DNA of 22,090 bases from JAVMKJ01 sp031732875 (GTDB taxonomy: Bacteria > Pseudomonadota > Gammaproteobacteria > Competibacterales > Competibacteraceae). The notes under the pieces were generated by a model. It saw only the letters and a program-made list of their open reading frames with translations. It was not told the origin of the DNA and did not search any database. The stretch is from contig JAVMKL010000202.1 in assembly GCA_031732875.1 (NCBI GenBank), positions 1-22,090 on the forward strand, written 5' to 3'. A program made the translations under genes and the position numbers. Positions within the stretch are counted from its first letter, which is position 1; each line of letters opens with the position of its first letter. This document shows positions 7,646 to 15,084 of this stretch, in pieces.

Positions 7646-8924
7646 CGGCGATGCGCACCTGGCGCTGGCACGCGAGAGCCTCCGCGAATTGCTGGACGAC
7701 AAGCGGGTACCGCCGCCGGTGCGAGCGGCGCTGGCCGAGGAATACCGGCAACTGCAACTGCTGCTGGAAAAGATCGAACACGGCCATCTCCACATCGCCG
7801 TCTTCGGGCGGGTCAGCGTCGGCAAGTCGGCGCTGTTGAACGCGCTGCTGGGCGAGGCGAAATTCTCCACCAGTCCCCTGCACGGCGAAACCACCCGCGC
7901 CGAGCACGCCCGCTGGCAGGAGTACGACGCCGGCGGGGTGTTCCTGATCGACACGCCCGGCATCAACGAGGTGGCCGGCGAAGTCCGCGAACAGCTTGCC
8001 CACGACGTGGCCAGCCGTAGCGATCTGGTCATGTTCGTGGTGGATGGCGATATTACCGACACCGAACTGAAGGCGTTGCGGCAGGTGAAGGGCGCGGCGC
8101 AGCGGCTGGTGCTGGTGCTGAACAAGATCGACCGCTACACCCGGACCGATGGCGAACTGCTGCTGGCGACGCTGCGCCAGCGCACCGTAGGTCTGATCCA
8201 GCCGCGGGATATCGTCACCGCCGCCGCCCAGCCGGCCGAGCGCATCGTCATTCTGGTGGACGCCGAGGGCAACGAAACCGAGACCCGCCGCCGCCCGCGA
8301 CCGGACGTCAACGCGTTGCGCGAGCGGATCTGGGACATCCTCAAGGCCGAGGGCAAGACCATGGCCGCGCTCAACGCCGGGCTGTTCGCGGGCCGCTTCT
8401 CCGACCGCCTGACCCACGAGATCATCACCATCCGCCGCGATCTGGCCGAGAAGGTGGTGCGCAACTACTGTCTGGGCAAGGGCGTGGCGGTGGCGCTGAA
8501 CCCGATCCCGCTCGCCGACCTGCTGGCGGCGGTCGCCACCGACGCGGCGATGATCATCCACCTGAGCCGGGTGTACGGGTTGCCGATCGGTCGCAACGAG
8601 GCCGGCTCCCTGCTTAAAACCATTTCCATCCAGCTGGCGTTCCTGATGGGGACGGTATGGGCGATGAATCTGGCGGCGACGGCGCTCAAGGGTATCAGCC
8701 TGGGGCTGTCGACGGTGGTGACCGCCGGGGCGCAGGGCGCGGTGGCCTGGTACGGGACCTACGTGGTGGGGAAGGCCGCCGAGCAGTATTTCGCCCAAGG
8801 CAAATCCTGGGGCGAGGGCGGACCGAAGCGGGTGGTGCAGGACATTCTCGACAGCCTCGACCGGGAATCGCTGCTGGCCCAGGCCCGCGATGACATCCTG
8901 TCCCGGCTGAAACCGCTGTTATGA
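7554..8924 (+). CDS. second GTPase with DUF697-type domain, paired with the upstream GTPase
   Basis: This 456-residue GTPase has G1 GRVSVGKSA (85-93), a switch I Thr (GETTRAEH), G3 DTPG with D133 and G4 NKID (190-193). A C-terminal hydrophobic region resembles DUF697 (LNPIPLADLLAAVATDAAMI, then LAFLMGTVWAMNLAATALKG). Unlike its partner it lacks two clear N-terminal membrane helices. I use the GTG at 7554 because GAGG at 7541-7544 is 9 bases upstream; ATG 7614 or 7617 are alternatives that would shorten the protein by 20-21 residues. It overlaps the previous gene by 92 bases (about 30 with the later starts) and the next by 4 (ATGA). Sequence divergence from the partner suggests an old paralogous pair that may heterodimerise, as some bacterial dynamin-like pairs do. 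Confidence 0.82.
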   Translation: MKIWKHVRNAWPNWFGRDSEMMKAPEPRPVSGDAHLALARESLRELLDDKRVPPPVRAALAEEYRQLQLLLEKIEHGHLHIAVFGRVSVGKSALLNALLGEAKFSTSPLHGETTRAEHARWQEYDAGGVFLIDTPGINEVAGEVREQLAHDVASRSDLVMFVVDGDITDTELKALRQVKGAAQRLVLVLNKIDRYTRTDGELLLATLRQRTVGLIQPRDIVTAAAQPAERIVILVDAEGNETETRRRPRPDVNALRERIWDILKAEGKTMAALNAGLFAGRFSDRLTHEIITIRRDLAEKVVRNYCLGKGVAVALNPIPLADLLAAVATDAAMIIHLSRVYGLPIGRNEAGSLLKTISIQLAFLMGTVWAMNLAATALKGISLGLSTVVTAGAQGAVAWYGTYVVGKAAEQYFAQGKSWGEGGPKRVVQDILDSLDRESLLAQARDDILSRLKPLL

Positions 8925-9244
8925 GCTTTTCCTTTCTGATCGGCTTTCTGCTGGTGGTCGGCTTCGGCCTGCTGTTCTGGCGGGACAGCCTCGGCGCCCG
9001 CGAACAGGCCCGCGCCGCCAGTTCCCGCGCCTGCCGGCGGATGGGGGTACAACTGCTGGACGATACCGTGGCCCTGGAGCGGTTGTGGCCAAGGCGCGAC
9101 CGCGACGGCCGGCTGAAGCTGGAGCGGCTGTACGTGTTCGAGTTCACCGACACCGGGCAGCGCCGCCAGGTCGGCAGCGTGCTGCTGGTCGGCTGGCGGG
9201 TGGAAGTGCTGCAAATGGAAGGCGGCGATCTGCTGGTGCCTTAG
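8921..9244 (+). CDS. DUF3301-type small membrane-anchored protein
   Basis: This 107-residue protein starts with a hydrophobic membrane segment (FSFLIGFLLVVGFGLLFW, about 2-20) and continues into a basic, Arg-rich soluble domain. The segments SRACRRMGVQLLDDTVAL and LYVFEFTDTGQRRQVGSVLL are typical of DUF3301 proteins of gammaproteobacteria. Function is unknown. The ATGA overlap with the second GTPase places it in the same operon, probably at the same membrane site. It is the last gene before a convergent neighbour. Confidence 0.75.
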   Translation: MSFSFLIGFLLVVGFGLLFWRDSLGAREQARAASSRACRRMGVQLLDDTVALERLWPRRDRDGRLKLERLYVFEFTDTGQRRQVGSVLLVGWRVEVLQMEGGDLLVP

Positions 9245-9277
9245 CCGAGGATTCGCGACCGATAGCCACGCTTGCCC

Positions 9278-9298
9278 CCGCGCTCCCGTCGGAGCGGG
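9278..9298. terminator. hairpin between convergent genes
   Basis: CGCTCC-CGTC-GGAGCG (9281-9296), extendable by two C-G pairs across a bulge, lies between the DUF3301 gene's stop and the convergent membrane-protein stop. There is no T-tract on either strand, so it is only a candidate bidirectional terminator. Confidence 0.35.
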
Positions 9299-9314
9299 CG
9301 GCCAGCAACATGAG

Positions 9315-10721
9315 TCATCCAGCCGTAAGTCCCAGCATCGCCCCATACGCTTGCAACAGCACCACCGCCGCCGCCAGACATTTCAGGACATAGGCCGCGT
9401 TCCAACGCAAAAAGGCGTACCCGTCGATGCCGTAGCGTCCCTGCATCATCAGATGCAGACCGGACAGGGGATTGGCCGGCACGCCGATGGCCCAGGTCAT
9501 CAGCAGCGTGATGGCCAGCAGATTCGGGTCGGGATGCAGCGGCGCCAGCCAGACCCCGCAGGCCGCGATGCTGATGATCGGATGCACGCCGAGCGTGGCG
9601 ATGCCGACCATCCCCAGCAGCAGCAAACCGGCCTGCGGCGGGCCGAAGCGGTCGAAGGGCAACCAGTCGCCCAGTTGTCCCGTCACGCTGGTCAAGCCCG
9701 CCGCCAGCACGCCCGCCGCCAGAAACAGCGCCAGTTCGTTGACCGTGCTGGCCAGTCCCTGCTCGATGTGGCTTTTGAGCGATGGCCAGGCGTTGCACCC
9801 ATCCCGCGCGCGATGCAGGCCGACGGCCAGCAGCGGCGCGCTCAGGGCGATGATCGCCAGGATCGACCAACGCGGGATCAGCGCGTGGACGGCCAGCACG
9901 ATGACGACCAGCAGGCCTGGAATCCAGAGCGCGCGGAAATTCATGGGATAGCCGACGAACGGCGCGCCCAAGGTGGGATTTTCGGGGTCGATTTCGCGGG
10001 CGGTCAGCCCCAGCGACAGCGCGGCCATCGGTAGGCCGGCCAACACCACGATGCCTAACCGCGCGCCCGGCGCGTAGGTCAGGGCGGCGGCCATCGCCGA
10101 AAAGAACGGCGACCAGAACGCCGCCGCCGCAAAGCCTCGCGACAAGGCCAATGCCCGGCGTTTGCCCAGCCGGCCATGGGTGGTCATGCGGTCGCCGAGA
10201 ATCACCACGGTGGACAAGTTGATCACCGCCCCGAACAGATGCACGCCGATCAAGGTTCGCCATAACGCTTTCCGTCCACGCGGCGGCGGCGTGTCGCGAT
10301 TTACGGCTTCGGGCCGGGTGACCAGCCGCAGGAACGACACCGCCGCCAGCAGACTGACCAGTCCCTGATTGCCGGCCAGCACCTGGGTGAAGCTGGGCGG
10401 GGTGCCGTGCAGCGTGCCCCAGACGATGCCGGCGCCGCCGAGTCCGAGCAGCCAGGCGCTCTGGATTCGTTGCCGCCGGCCCAGCCGGTGGCTCAGCAAC
10501 AGGGCAGCGGCCCAGCCCAACACCCCGGCCGGGAGCAGTGAAATACCTGGGGCCACCGAGGCGGCGATCATCAGGGTCAACAGAACGCCAGCCAGGGCGT
10601 CGCGGCGGGTCGGGGACGGTACGAATCGCAACGGAGAGCGGTCGGAGTTCACGGGAGATCGGGAGAGGGGTTGGCGCGGGATTTCGCCGCGAGGAGATGC
10701 CCGAACGGGCGAGGAGTTCAT
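9315..10721 (-). CDS. polytopic inner-membrane protein, putative ion/organic-anion transporter
   Basis: This protein of about 468 residues has roughly ten to twelve hydrophobic segments. Examples are DALAGVLLTLMIAASVAP near the start, IPGLLVVIVLAVHALI mid-protein, and LALFLAAGVLAAGLTSV, LLLLGMVGIATLGVHPII and CLAAAVVLLQAYGAMLG at the end. The layout, with two halves and a charged break in a long helix, recalls ion-transporter superfamily members. No signature assigns a substrate, so the class is tentative. I chose ATG 10721; the frame is open further upstream, but those residues overlap the divergent promoter region and look noncoding. It is divergent from the lipoprotein gene and convergent with the GTPase operon. 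Confidence 0.65.
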   Translation of the reverse strand: MNSSPVRASPRGEIPRQPLSRSPVNSDRSPLRFVPSPTRRDALAGVLLTLMIAASVAPGISLLPAGVLGWAAALLLSHRLGRRQRIQSAWLLGLGGAGIVWGTLHGTPPSFTQVLAGNQGLVSLLAAVSFLRLVTRPEAVNRDTPPPRGRKALWRTLIGVHLFGAVINLSTVVILGDRMTTHGRLGKRRALALSRGFAAAAFWSPFFSAMAAALTYAPGARLGIVVLAGLPMAALSLGLTAREIDPENPTLGAPFVGYPMNFRALWIPGLLVVIVLAVHALIPRWSILAIIALSAPLLAVGLHRARDGCNAWPSLKSHIEQGLASTVNELALFLAAGVLAAGLTSVTGQLGDWLPFDRFGPPQAGLLLLGMVGIATLGVHPIISIAACGVWLAPLHPDPNLLAITLLMTWAIGVPANPLSGLHLMMQGRYGIDGYAFLRWNAAYVLKCLAAAVVLLQAYGAMLGLTAG

Positions 10722-10740
10722 CCCAAACCGGTCGGAGTCG

Positions 10741-10748
10741 ATTATAAT
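10741..10748. promoter_or_regulatory. ATTATAAT palindrome in divergent intergenic region, candidate -10 for both genes
   Basis: The self-complementary octamer contains a perfect TATAAT on each strand. It lies 44 bases upstream of the lipoprotein start and 20 bases upstream of the membrane-protein start. No good -35 hexamer is visible on either side, so a shared bidirectional promoter is a hypothesis. Confidence 0.4.
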
Positions 10749-10791
10749 TCCCGGACAATTCATAACATGCCGATTGGCGGTGAGGTGGACG

Positions 10792-11265
10792 ATGCGGTTG
10801 ATCGAGACGACGGCGACGGTGGCGATGGTGTTGGCGGCGGGTCTGGCGTTGAGCGGCTGTCCGGCCAGCATGTCCGGCGGCGCTTATACACGCGACCAGG
10901 CGCGCCAGGCGCAGGACGTGCAACTCGGCTATGTCGAGAACGTGCGCCAGGTTCTGATCGAAGGAACCAGGAGCGGTGTGGGCGCCGTGTCCGGCGCGGC
11001 GCTGGGCGGTCTGGCCGGCAGCACCATCGGCCAAGGCAGGGGCCAGGTTGCTGGCGCCATCGGCGGCGCGGTCCTCGGGGGTGTGGCTGGTTCGGCGATC
11101 GAGGAAAACGTGACCCGCCAACCGGGTCTGGAGATTACGGTTCGGCTGGATAACGGCCGGATGGTCGCCGTGACCCAGGCGGCTGACGAACCGTTCTATC
11201 CCGGTGATCGAGTGCGGCTGATGACCGGTTACGATGGCACGGCGCGGGTGGCTCATTACTATTGA
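10792..11265 (+). CDS. glycine-zipper outer-membrane lipoprotein (SlyB/Pcp-like)
   Basis: This 157-residue protein has a signal peptide ending in the lipobox LSGC, with lipidated Cys at residue 23. A glycine-zipper 2TM-type region follows (about 62-102), with repeated GxxxG spacing (GAALGGLAGSTIG, GAIGGAVLGGVAG). The C-terminal beta-rich domain (ITVRLDNGRMVAVTQAADEPFYPGDRV) is typical of the 17-kDa surface-antigen/SlyB group, which stabilises the envelope. The ATG at 10792 has GAGG at 10782-10785, 6 bases upstream. Length and domain order are normal for the family. The gene stands alone, divergent from the membrane protein and convergent with the next gene. Confidence 0.88.
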   Translation: MRLIETTATVAMVLAAGLALSGCPASMSGGAYTRDQARQAQDVQLGYVENVRQVLIEGTRSGVGAVSGAALGGLAGSTIGQGRGQVAGAIGGAVLGGVAGSAIEENVTRQPGLEITVRLDNGRMVAVTQAADEPFYPGDRVRLMTGYDGTARVAHYY

Positions 11266-11289
11266 TGTCGGTCATTGGCTGGCCGGACT

Positions 11290-11323
11290 GGGGCCGACCG
11301 GCGGCCTCGCCCGGTCCGGCCCC
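11290..11323. terminator. strong GC-rich hairpin between convergent genes
   Basis: GGGGCCGACCGG (11290-11301) pairs with CCGGTCCGGCCCC (11311-11323) with a single-base bulge. It sits between the lipoprotein stop and the stop of the convergent gene. No T-run follows on either strand, so it is a probable transcript-end or 3'-stabilising structure rather than a canonical terminator. Confidence 0.45.
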
Positions 11324-11349
11324 ATCCCATTGCGGAAACACTTCGCCGG

Positions 11350-12639
11350 CTAATGCCGCCGTTCCAGGGGCGCGGCCAAGTCGGCGGCGGTGGCCGCGCG
11401 TAGGCTGCGACCGGTTTCCGAGAACAGCAGCCGGCCGGGATGCAGCACCTGCCGCTCCGAGCCCTGATCGGCGCAACGATGGATCAATCGGTCGATCACC
11501 ACGTTCAGTCCCTGCGGTCGCAGCGGATAGTGATGTTCCAGCCGCAGCAACCGACCGTCGGCATCCAGCGTCGTCACGGTATAAGCCAGGGTGCCCAGTT
11601 CCGGGTCGGCGTGGTTGGTGATCGACATCTGGCGTTCCGGGCTCTCGCTGTCGTTCTGGAAGATGGCCTCGACCAGAAAATCTCCCGACAGACAGGGAAT
11701 CTCGCGGCAAGCCGCCAGCGCGGCCTCGCCGTCACTCACCGCCAGGACCTGTTCCAGCGGTGAGTTCGCCAGCACCCAGCGCAGGTGCAGCCCATACGCC
11801 TCCAGCGTCAGGGTGTACTGCCGCTGCAGCCACACCCAGCGCCGGTAACCATCCTCCAGTTCCGCGACCGGCAGAGCCCGGCCCGGTCCGAACTGTGCCC
11901 AGTCGTCGAAGGTGTAGAACAGGGTGTGGGCGTGATTGTCGGCGATCAGAAAGCGGTTGCCGCCGTCCAGCACGATGGAGCGGACGCCGGGGCGGTCGAA
12001 CCAGGCGTGCTCCAGCAGATCCCACAGCGGCAGAAGGTCGTTCCCTTCCAGTTGCACTCGCAGCAGGGCGCACAGGTCGCCGAAGGTGGCGAAGGACAGG
12101 TTCAACGCCGTCAAGCCGAACGCTTGCCACACCGCTTCGCGGGTGGCCTGCGACACCTCGCCGTTTTGCAACAGAGTGTCCTCCATGACCCGCGCCAGCC
12201 GGGCGATATCGTCGCGCTCGCCGACGAAGCAGAACGGTAGCAGCAATAGAGGACCGGAGCCGGGCCGGCGCTGCGGATCGATGGCCGCCATCGGGAAAAA
12301 GCCGCGGTCGGTGCCCAGAGCCATCAACCGGGGGGCAAAGGTCTGGTCGCGCATGCCGCCGCCGTACAGTTCGGCCAGGGTGCCGATGATGGGAAATCCG
12401 GGTCGGAGAATCTCGGTCTGGTCGTAAAGGGCTCCCGGCAGAATCAGCCCCAGATGCTCGATGCCGCCGAGAATGCGGTCCAGATCCTTGGCCAGATGGC
12501 CGGCAAGCGCGGTGGCCTCCTTCACGCCAAGCGGTTCGGGCGGCACGCCGCTGAAATCGGCTCGCCGCGGGTCCAGTTCGAGCGCCAGCAAACCGGCGTA
12601 ATGGCTGAATTCGTTCGATGTGGTAGGGATCTTGGCCAC
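11350..12639 (-). CDS. conserved-looking hypothetical protein
   Basis: I do not recognise this family. The product is about 429 residues, soluble and acidic, without a signal peptide or clear membrane helix. It has coherent secondary-structure patterning (LDRILGGIEHLGLILPGALY, FGDLCALLRVQLEGNDLLPL, YRRWVWLQRQYTLTLEAYGL). GC-rich codon use is like its neighbours. The frame is open up to 12738, but I prefer the GTG at 12639 (reading VAKIPTTSNEFSHYAG), with a weak GAG-type ribosome site upstream; ATG 12681 is an alternative. The gene stands alone, convergent with the lipoprotein and divergent from the protease. Confidence 0.65.
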   Translation of the reverse strand: MAKIPTTSNEFSHYAGLLALELDPRRADFSGVPPEPLGVKEATALAGHLAKDLDRILGGIEHLGLILPGALYDQTEILRPGFPIIGTLAELYGGGMRDQTFAPRLMALGTDRGFFPMAAIDPQRRPGSGPLLLLPFCFVGERDDIARLARVMEDTLLQNGEVSQATREAVWQAFGLTALNLSFATFGDLCALLRVQLEGNDLLPLWDLLEHAWFDRPGVRSIVLDGGNRFLIADNHAHTLFYTFDDWAQFGPGRALPVAELEDGYRRWVWLQRQYTLTLEAYGLHLRWVLANSPLEQVLAVSDGEAALAACREIPCLSGDFLVEAIFQNDSESPERQMSITNHADPELGTLAYTVTTLDADGRLLRLEHHYPLRPQGLNVVIDRLIHRCADQGSERQVLHPGRLLFSETGRSLRAATAADLAAPLERRH

Positions 12640-12844
12640 GATGGATCTCGCATGATGCCGTGTTGCGCCCCGCTGGGGCATGCCGAATAGAATGATAAAC
12701 CGATTCACGGTTACCCATGGCAGGCCGATGGGAACCACCCCGCTTTGAAAAGGACCATTATAGTGGAGAAAATGGCAAGCCCGACCGACCTGGTGGGGAG
12801 CGGATTGAGATCAGACCTTTCAGAGCCATTATATGGAGGGATAA
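12640..12844. promoter_or_regulatory. divergent intergenic region upstream of the protease
   Basis: This region of about 200 bases must contain promoters for the hypothetical gene (minus) and the protease (plus). The only decisive signal is a strong ribosome site GGAGGG at 12835-12840, 4-5 bases before ATG 12845. TTGAAA at 12745-12750 could be a -35, but no matching -10 is convincing. Confidence 0.35.
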
Positions 12845-14803
12845 ATGTACGGGTTCATCCGAATCATGGCGATTGCCGTATCGATCCTCGGTTTGTTGCG
12901 GCCGGCAACCGGTTTGGCCGATGAAGTGCAAGACCCCATATCCTTCATGACCGACGCCGACTTGGCTGAGCTCGGCGATAGCCCGGATGACCAGACCGAC
13001 CCGAATTCCTATCCCCGTCCCGCCTCGAACCTGCTGTCGGATGATGACCGCGCGGTTCTGGCTCGAGGTCAGCCGGTCGATGTCATTGTGGAGTTCGACC
13101 AAACCGAAGCGGTAAGCCTGGCCCGGTCGATGCGCCGGCAGGCGGCGCTACCCTATGATACCCAAGAGATTCTGGCCAATCGAATGGCCAGCTACCGTCA
13201 ACAAAAAGAGCGAGTCTGGACGCGGCTCGCCGCCAGGCAAGTGGAGTGGCGGAGCGATTACCCCCATCTCCCGATGGCGTTCGCGCGGTTGCGTTCCGGG
13301 GCGGCATTGCAATCCCTGCTCGAGCAGGTCGGCGTCAAGGCGGTATATTCAAACGCCAAGGTCAGATTATCGCTCGCTCGCAGCCTGCCGTTGATCCGTC
13401 AGCCGCAGACGGCGGCCCAAGGTGGCACGGGCACCGGCGTCGCGGTCGCCGTGCTGGATACCGGCGTGGATTACACCAACGCCGCCTTCGGCGGTTGCGC
13501 GGCGCCGGGCGGTGCCTGCAAGGTTGCGTATGCCGCGGATTTGGCACCCGACGACGGCAAGCTGGACAGCGACGGCCACGGTACTCAGGTCGCCGGCATC
13601 GTGGTGGGAGTGGCGCCGGACGCCCGTATCGTGAGCCTCGATATATTCCGCAATCAATTCGGGGAAGAATTCGCCTATGACAGCGATGTGATCGGGGCCA
13701 TCGACTGGGTGATCGCTAACCGGGCCGCCTACAACATCGTCGCAATCAATCTGAGCCTGGGGGGGGACTTTCGATACACCTCTCCCTGTTTCTTCGATGT
13801 CTACGCTACCCCCATCGCCAATGCCAGGGCGGCGGGTATTCTGACGGCCGCCGCCGCCGGCAATGAAGCCGACAAGAGTGGGATCGCCAGCCCGGCTTGC
13901 GTGCAGGCGGCAATATCGGTCGGCGCGGTGTACAGCGCGGATTTTGGCACGGAACGCTGGGGTACTTGCACGGATGCCACGACTCGGGCCGATCAGGTGG
14001 TCTGTTTTTCCAATAGCGCCAGCTTTCTGACTCTGTTGGCGCCGGGCGCGGAAATCACCGCCGCGGGTCTCACCGAAAGCGGTACCTCACAAGCCGTGCC
14101 CCACGTCGCGGGCGCCATCGCCGTGCTGCGGGCCGCCCGCCCCAGCGAAAGTCTGGATTTTACCGTCGGCCGCCTGACGAGTACGGGGGTACCAATCCTG
14201 GATGTCAATGGAATTGCCACGCCCCGGATCGATTTGCTGGGGGCCTACAACGCGGGAATGCGCCTTTCGGGGCGAGTGTCCTTGAAGGGTACTCCCGTTT
14301 GCGCCATGGTTCTGGCGAACGGTCAAAGCATGTTTAGCTGCGATGGGGCTGGCAATTTCTCCCTTGCCAACGTCCCGCTCGATGGCAACGGTCAAATTAC
14401 CCTGTTTGCCTGGGCGGATGGCATGAATCCTTATAAAGCCGTTTTCACTCCTTCAAACATATCCATGGATGTCGGCATATTCATGACCGCATCTCCATGC
14501 GGTGGTACGGGAGGGAATATCGGAGGTCCTGTCAGTGGCATCCAAAAAATCAATCTTTCGGGGACGGTCCGCCTCGCCGGCACCAACACACCGGTTTGTG
14601 CCTTGGTGCTGGCCAACGGCAAGAGCATGTTTAGCTGCGATGGCGCCGGTCGTTTCTCCCTTGCCGACGTTCCCGTCGATAGTCAAGGTCAGGTGACCCT
14701 GTTTGCCTGGGCGGATGGATTTCTTCCCCACCGACTGATATTCAGACCGTCATCCTCGCAAGAGACGCACGATATCGACATGAAGATAGGATGTGGTGGA
14801 TGA
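12845..14803 (+). CDS. secreted subtilisin-like (S8) serine protease with two C-terminal repeats
   Basis: This 652-residue exported protease starts with a signal peptide (basic N terminus, hydrophobic core IMAIAVSILGLL, probable cleavage after GLA at residue 25). A propeptide-like region runs to about 190. The S8 catalytic domain has D205 (VLDTGVDY), H245 (DGHGTQVAG), oxyanion N340 (AAAGNEAD) and S415 (ESGTSQAVPHVAG). The usual GTSMAAPH is GTSQAVPH here. Several Cys (GGCAAPGGACK, SPCFF, SPACV, GTCTD, VVCFS) suggest disulphides and an extracytoplasmic site. The C terminus carries two near-duplicate domains (474-547 and 571-646) joined by a Gly-rich linker and ends in a Cys-Gly-Gly tail. The start is fixed by GGAGG 5 bases upstream of ATG 12845. 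It appears monocistronic. Confidence 0.92.
   Translation: MYGFIRIMAIAVSILGLLRPATGLADEVQDPISFMTDADLAELGDSPDDQTDPNSYPRPASNLLSDDDRAVLARGQPVDVIVEFDQTEAVSLARSMRRQAALPYDTQEILANRMASYRQQKERVWTRLAARQVEWRSDYPHLPMAFARLRSGAALQSLLEQVGVKAVYSNAKVRLSLARSLPLIRQPQTAAQGGTGTGVAVAVLDTGVDYTNAAFGGCAAPGGACKVAYAADLAPDDGKLDSDGHGTQVAGIVVGVAPDARIVSLDIFRNQFGEEFAYDSDVIGAIDWVIANRAAYNIVAINLSLGGDFRYTSPCFFDVYATPIANARAAGILTAAAAGNEADKSGIASPACVQAAISVGAVYSADFGTERWGTCTDATTRADQVVCFSNSASFLTLLAPGAEITAAGLTESGTSQAVPHVAGAIAVLRAARPSESLDFTVGRLTSTGVPILDVNGIATPRIDLLGAYNAGMRLSGRVSLKGTPVCAMVLANGQSMFSCDGAGNFSLANVPLDGNGQITLFAWADGMNPYKAVFTPSNISMDVGIFMTASPCGGTGGNIGGPVSGIQKINLSGTVRLAGTNTPVCALVLANGKSMFSCDGAGRFSLADVPVDSQGQVTLFAWADGFLPHRLIFRPSSSQETHDIDMKIGCGG
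14264..14485 (+). repeat. protease C-terminal repeat, copy 1
   Basis: Residues 474-547, beginning LSGRVSLKGTPVCAMVLANG. It shares long near-identical DNA with copy 2 at 14555-14782, including an exact AGCATGTTTAGCTGCGATGG. Each copy has two conserved Cys (PVCA and FSCDG). Confidence 0.85.
14555..14782 (+). repeat. protease C-terminal repeat, copy 2
   Basis: Residues 571-646, beginning LSGTVRLAGTNTPVCALVLA. The copies share TLFAWADG and SMFSCDGAG blocks and are similar at DNA level, indicating fairly recent duplication or gene conversion. Confidence 0.85.
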
Positions 14804-15084
14804 TTCAGGGGGTCTGAAACCCCCGGATCGAGGGTCGCGGGCGACGCAAGACGCGGGCAAAACTGGATCGTTGACCGGCAAGCCGTTCAATTCCAACCGA
14901 CCCAGGGCGGTAACCCGTTCCCTTCCGGCGCATCTCGTGTCATGCCGCGCCACGCCCCGGTTGAGGCGTGCCGGACGAGGTGAAAAACCGGTAGGTTCGG
15001 GGCGACTTTCCGCCTACAATCTTGGGCGAGAACTCACTAAAATTAAGGTTTTCGCGAACAACCGTCACCATATGAGGTAACCCG
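14804..15084. other. 281-bp intergenic region before mcd
   Basis: A short hairpin GGGGGT-CTGAA-ACCCCC (14808-14824) lies just past the protease stop and may end its transcript, although no T-tract follows. No coding frame is convincing. AT-rich sequence near 15015-15045 (TACAAT at 15015-15020, TAAAAT at 15038-15043) is a likely promoter area for mcd-mch, without a clear -35 match. GAGG at 15074-15077 is the mcd ribosome site, 7 bases before its ATG. Confidence 0.4.

Noticed and set aside
12805..12834. TTGAGA-18 bp-TTATAT promoter for the protease
   Set aside because: A start site about 7 bases after this -10 would remove or overlap the strong GGAGG ribosome site at 12835-12839.
14793..15080. 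95-codon plus-strand frame between the protease and mcd
   Set aside because: It overlaps the protease 3' end, has no ribosome site or recognisable motif, and sits where a promoter is expected.
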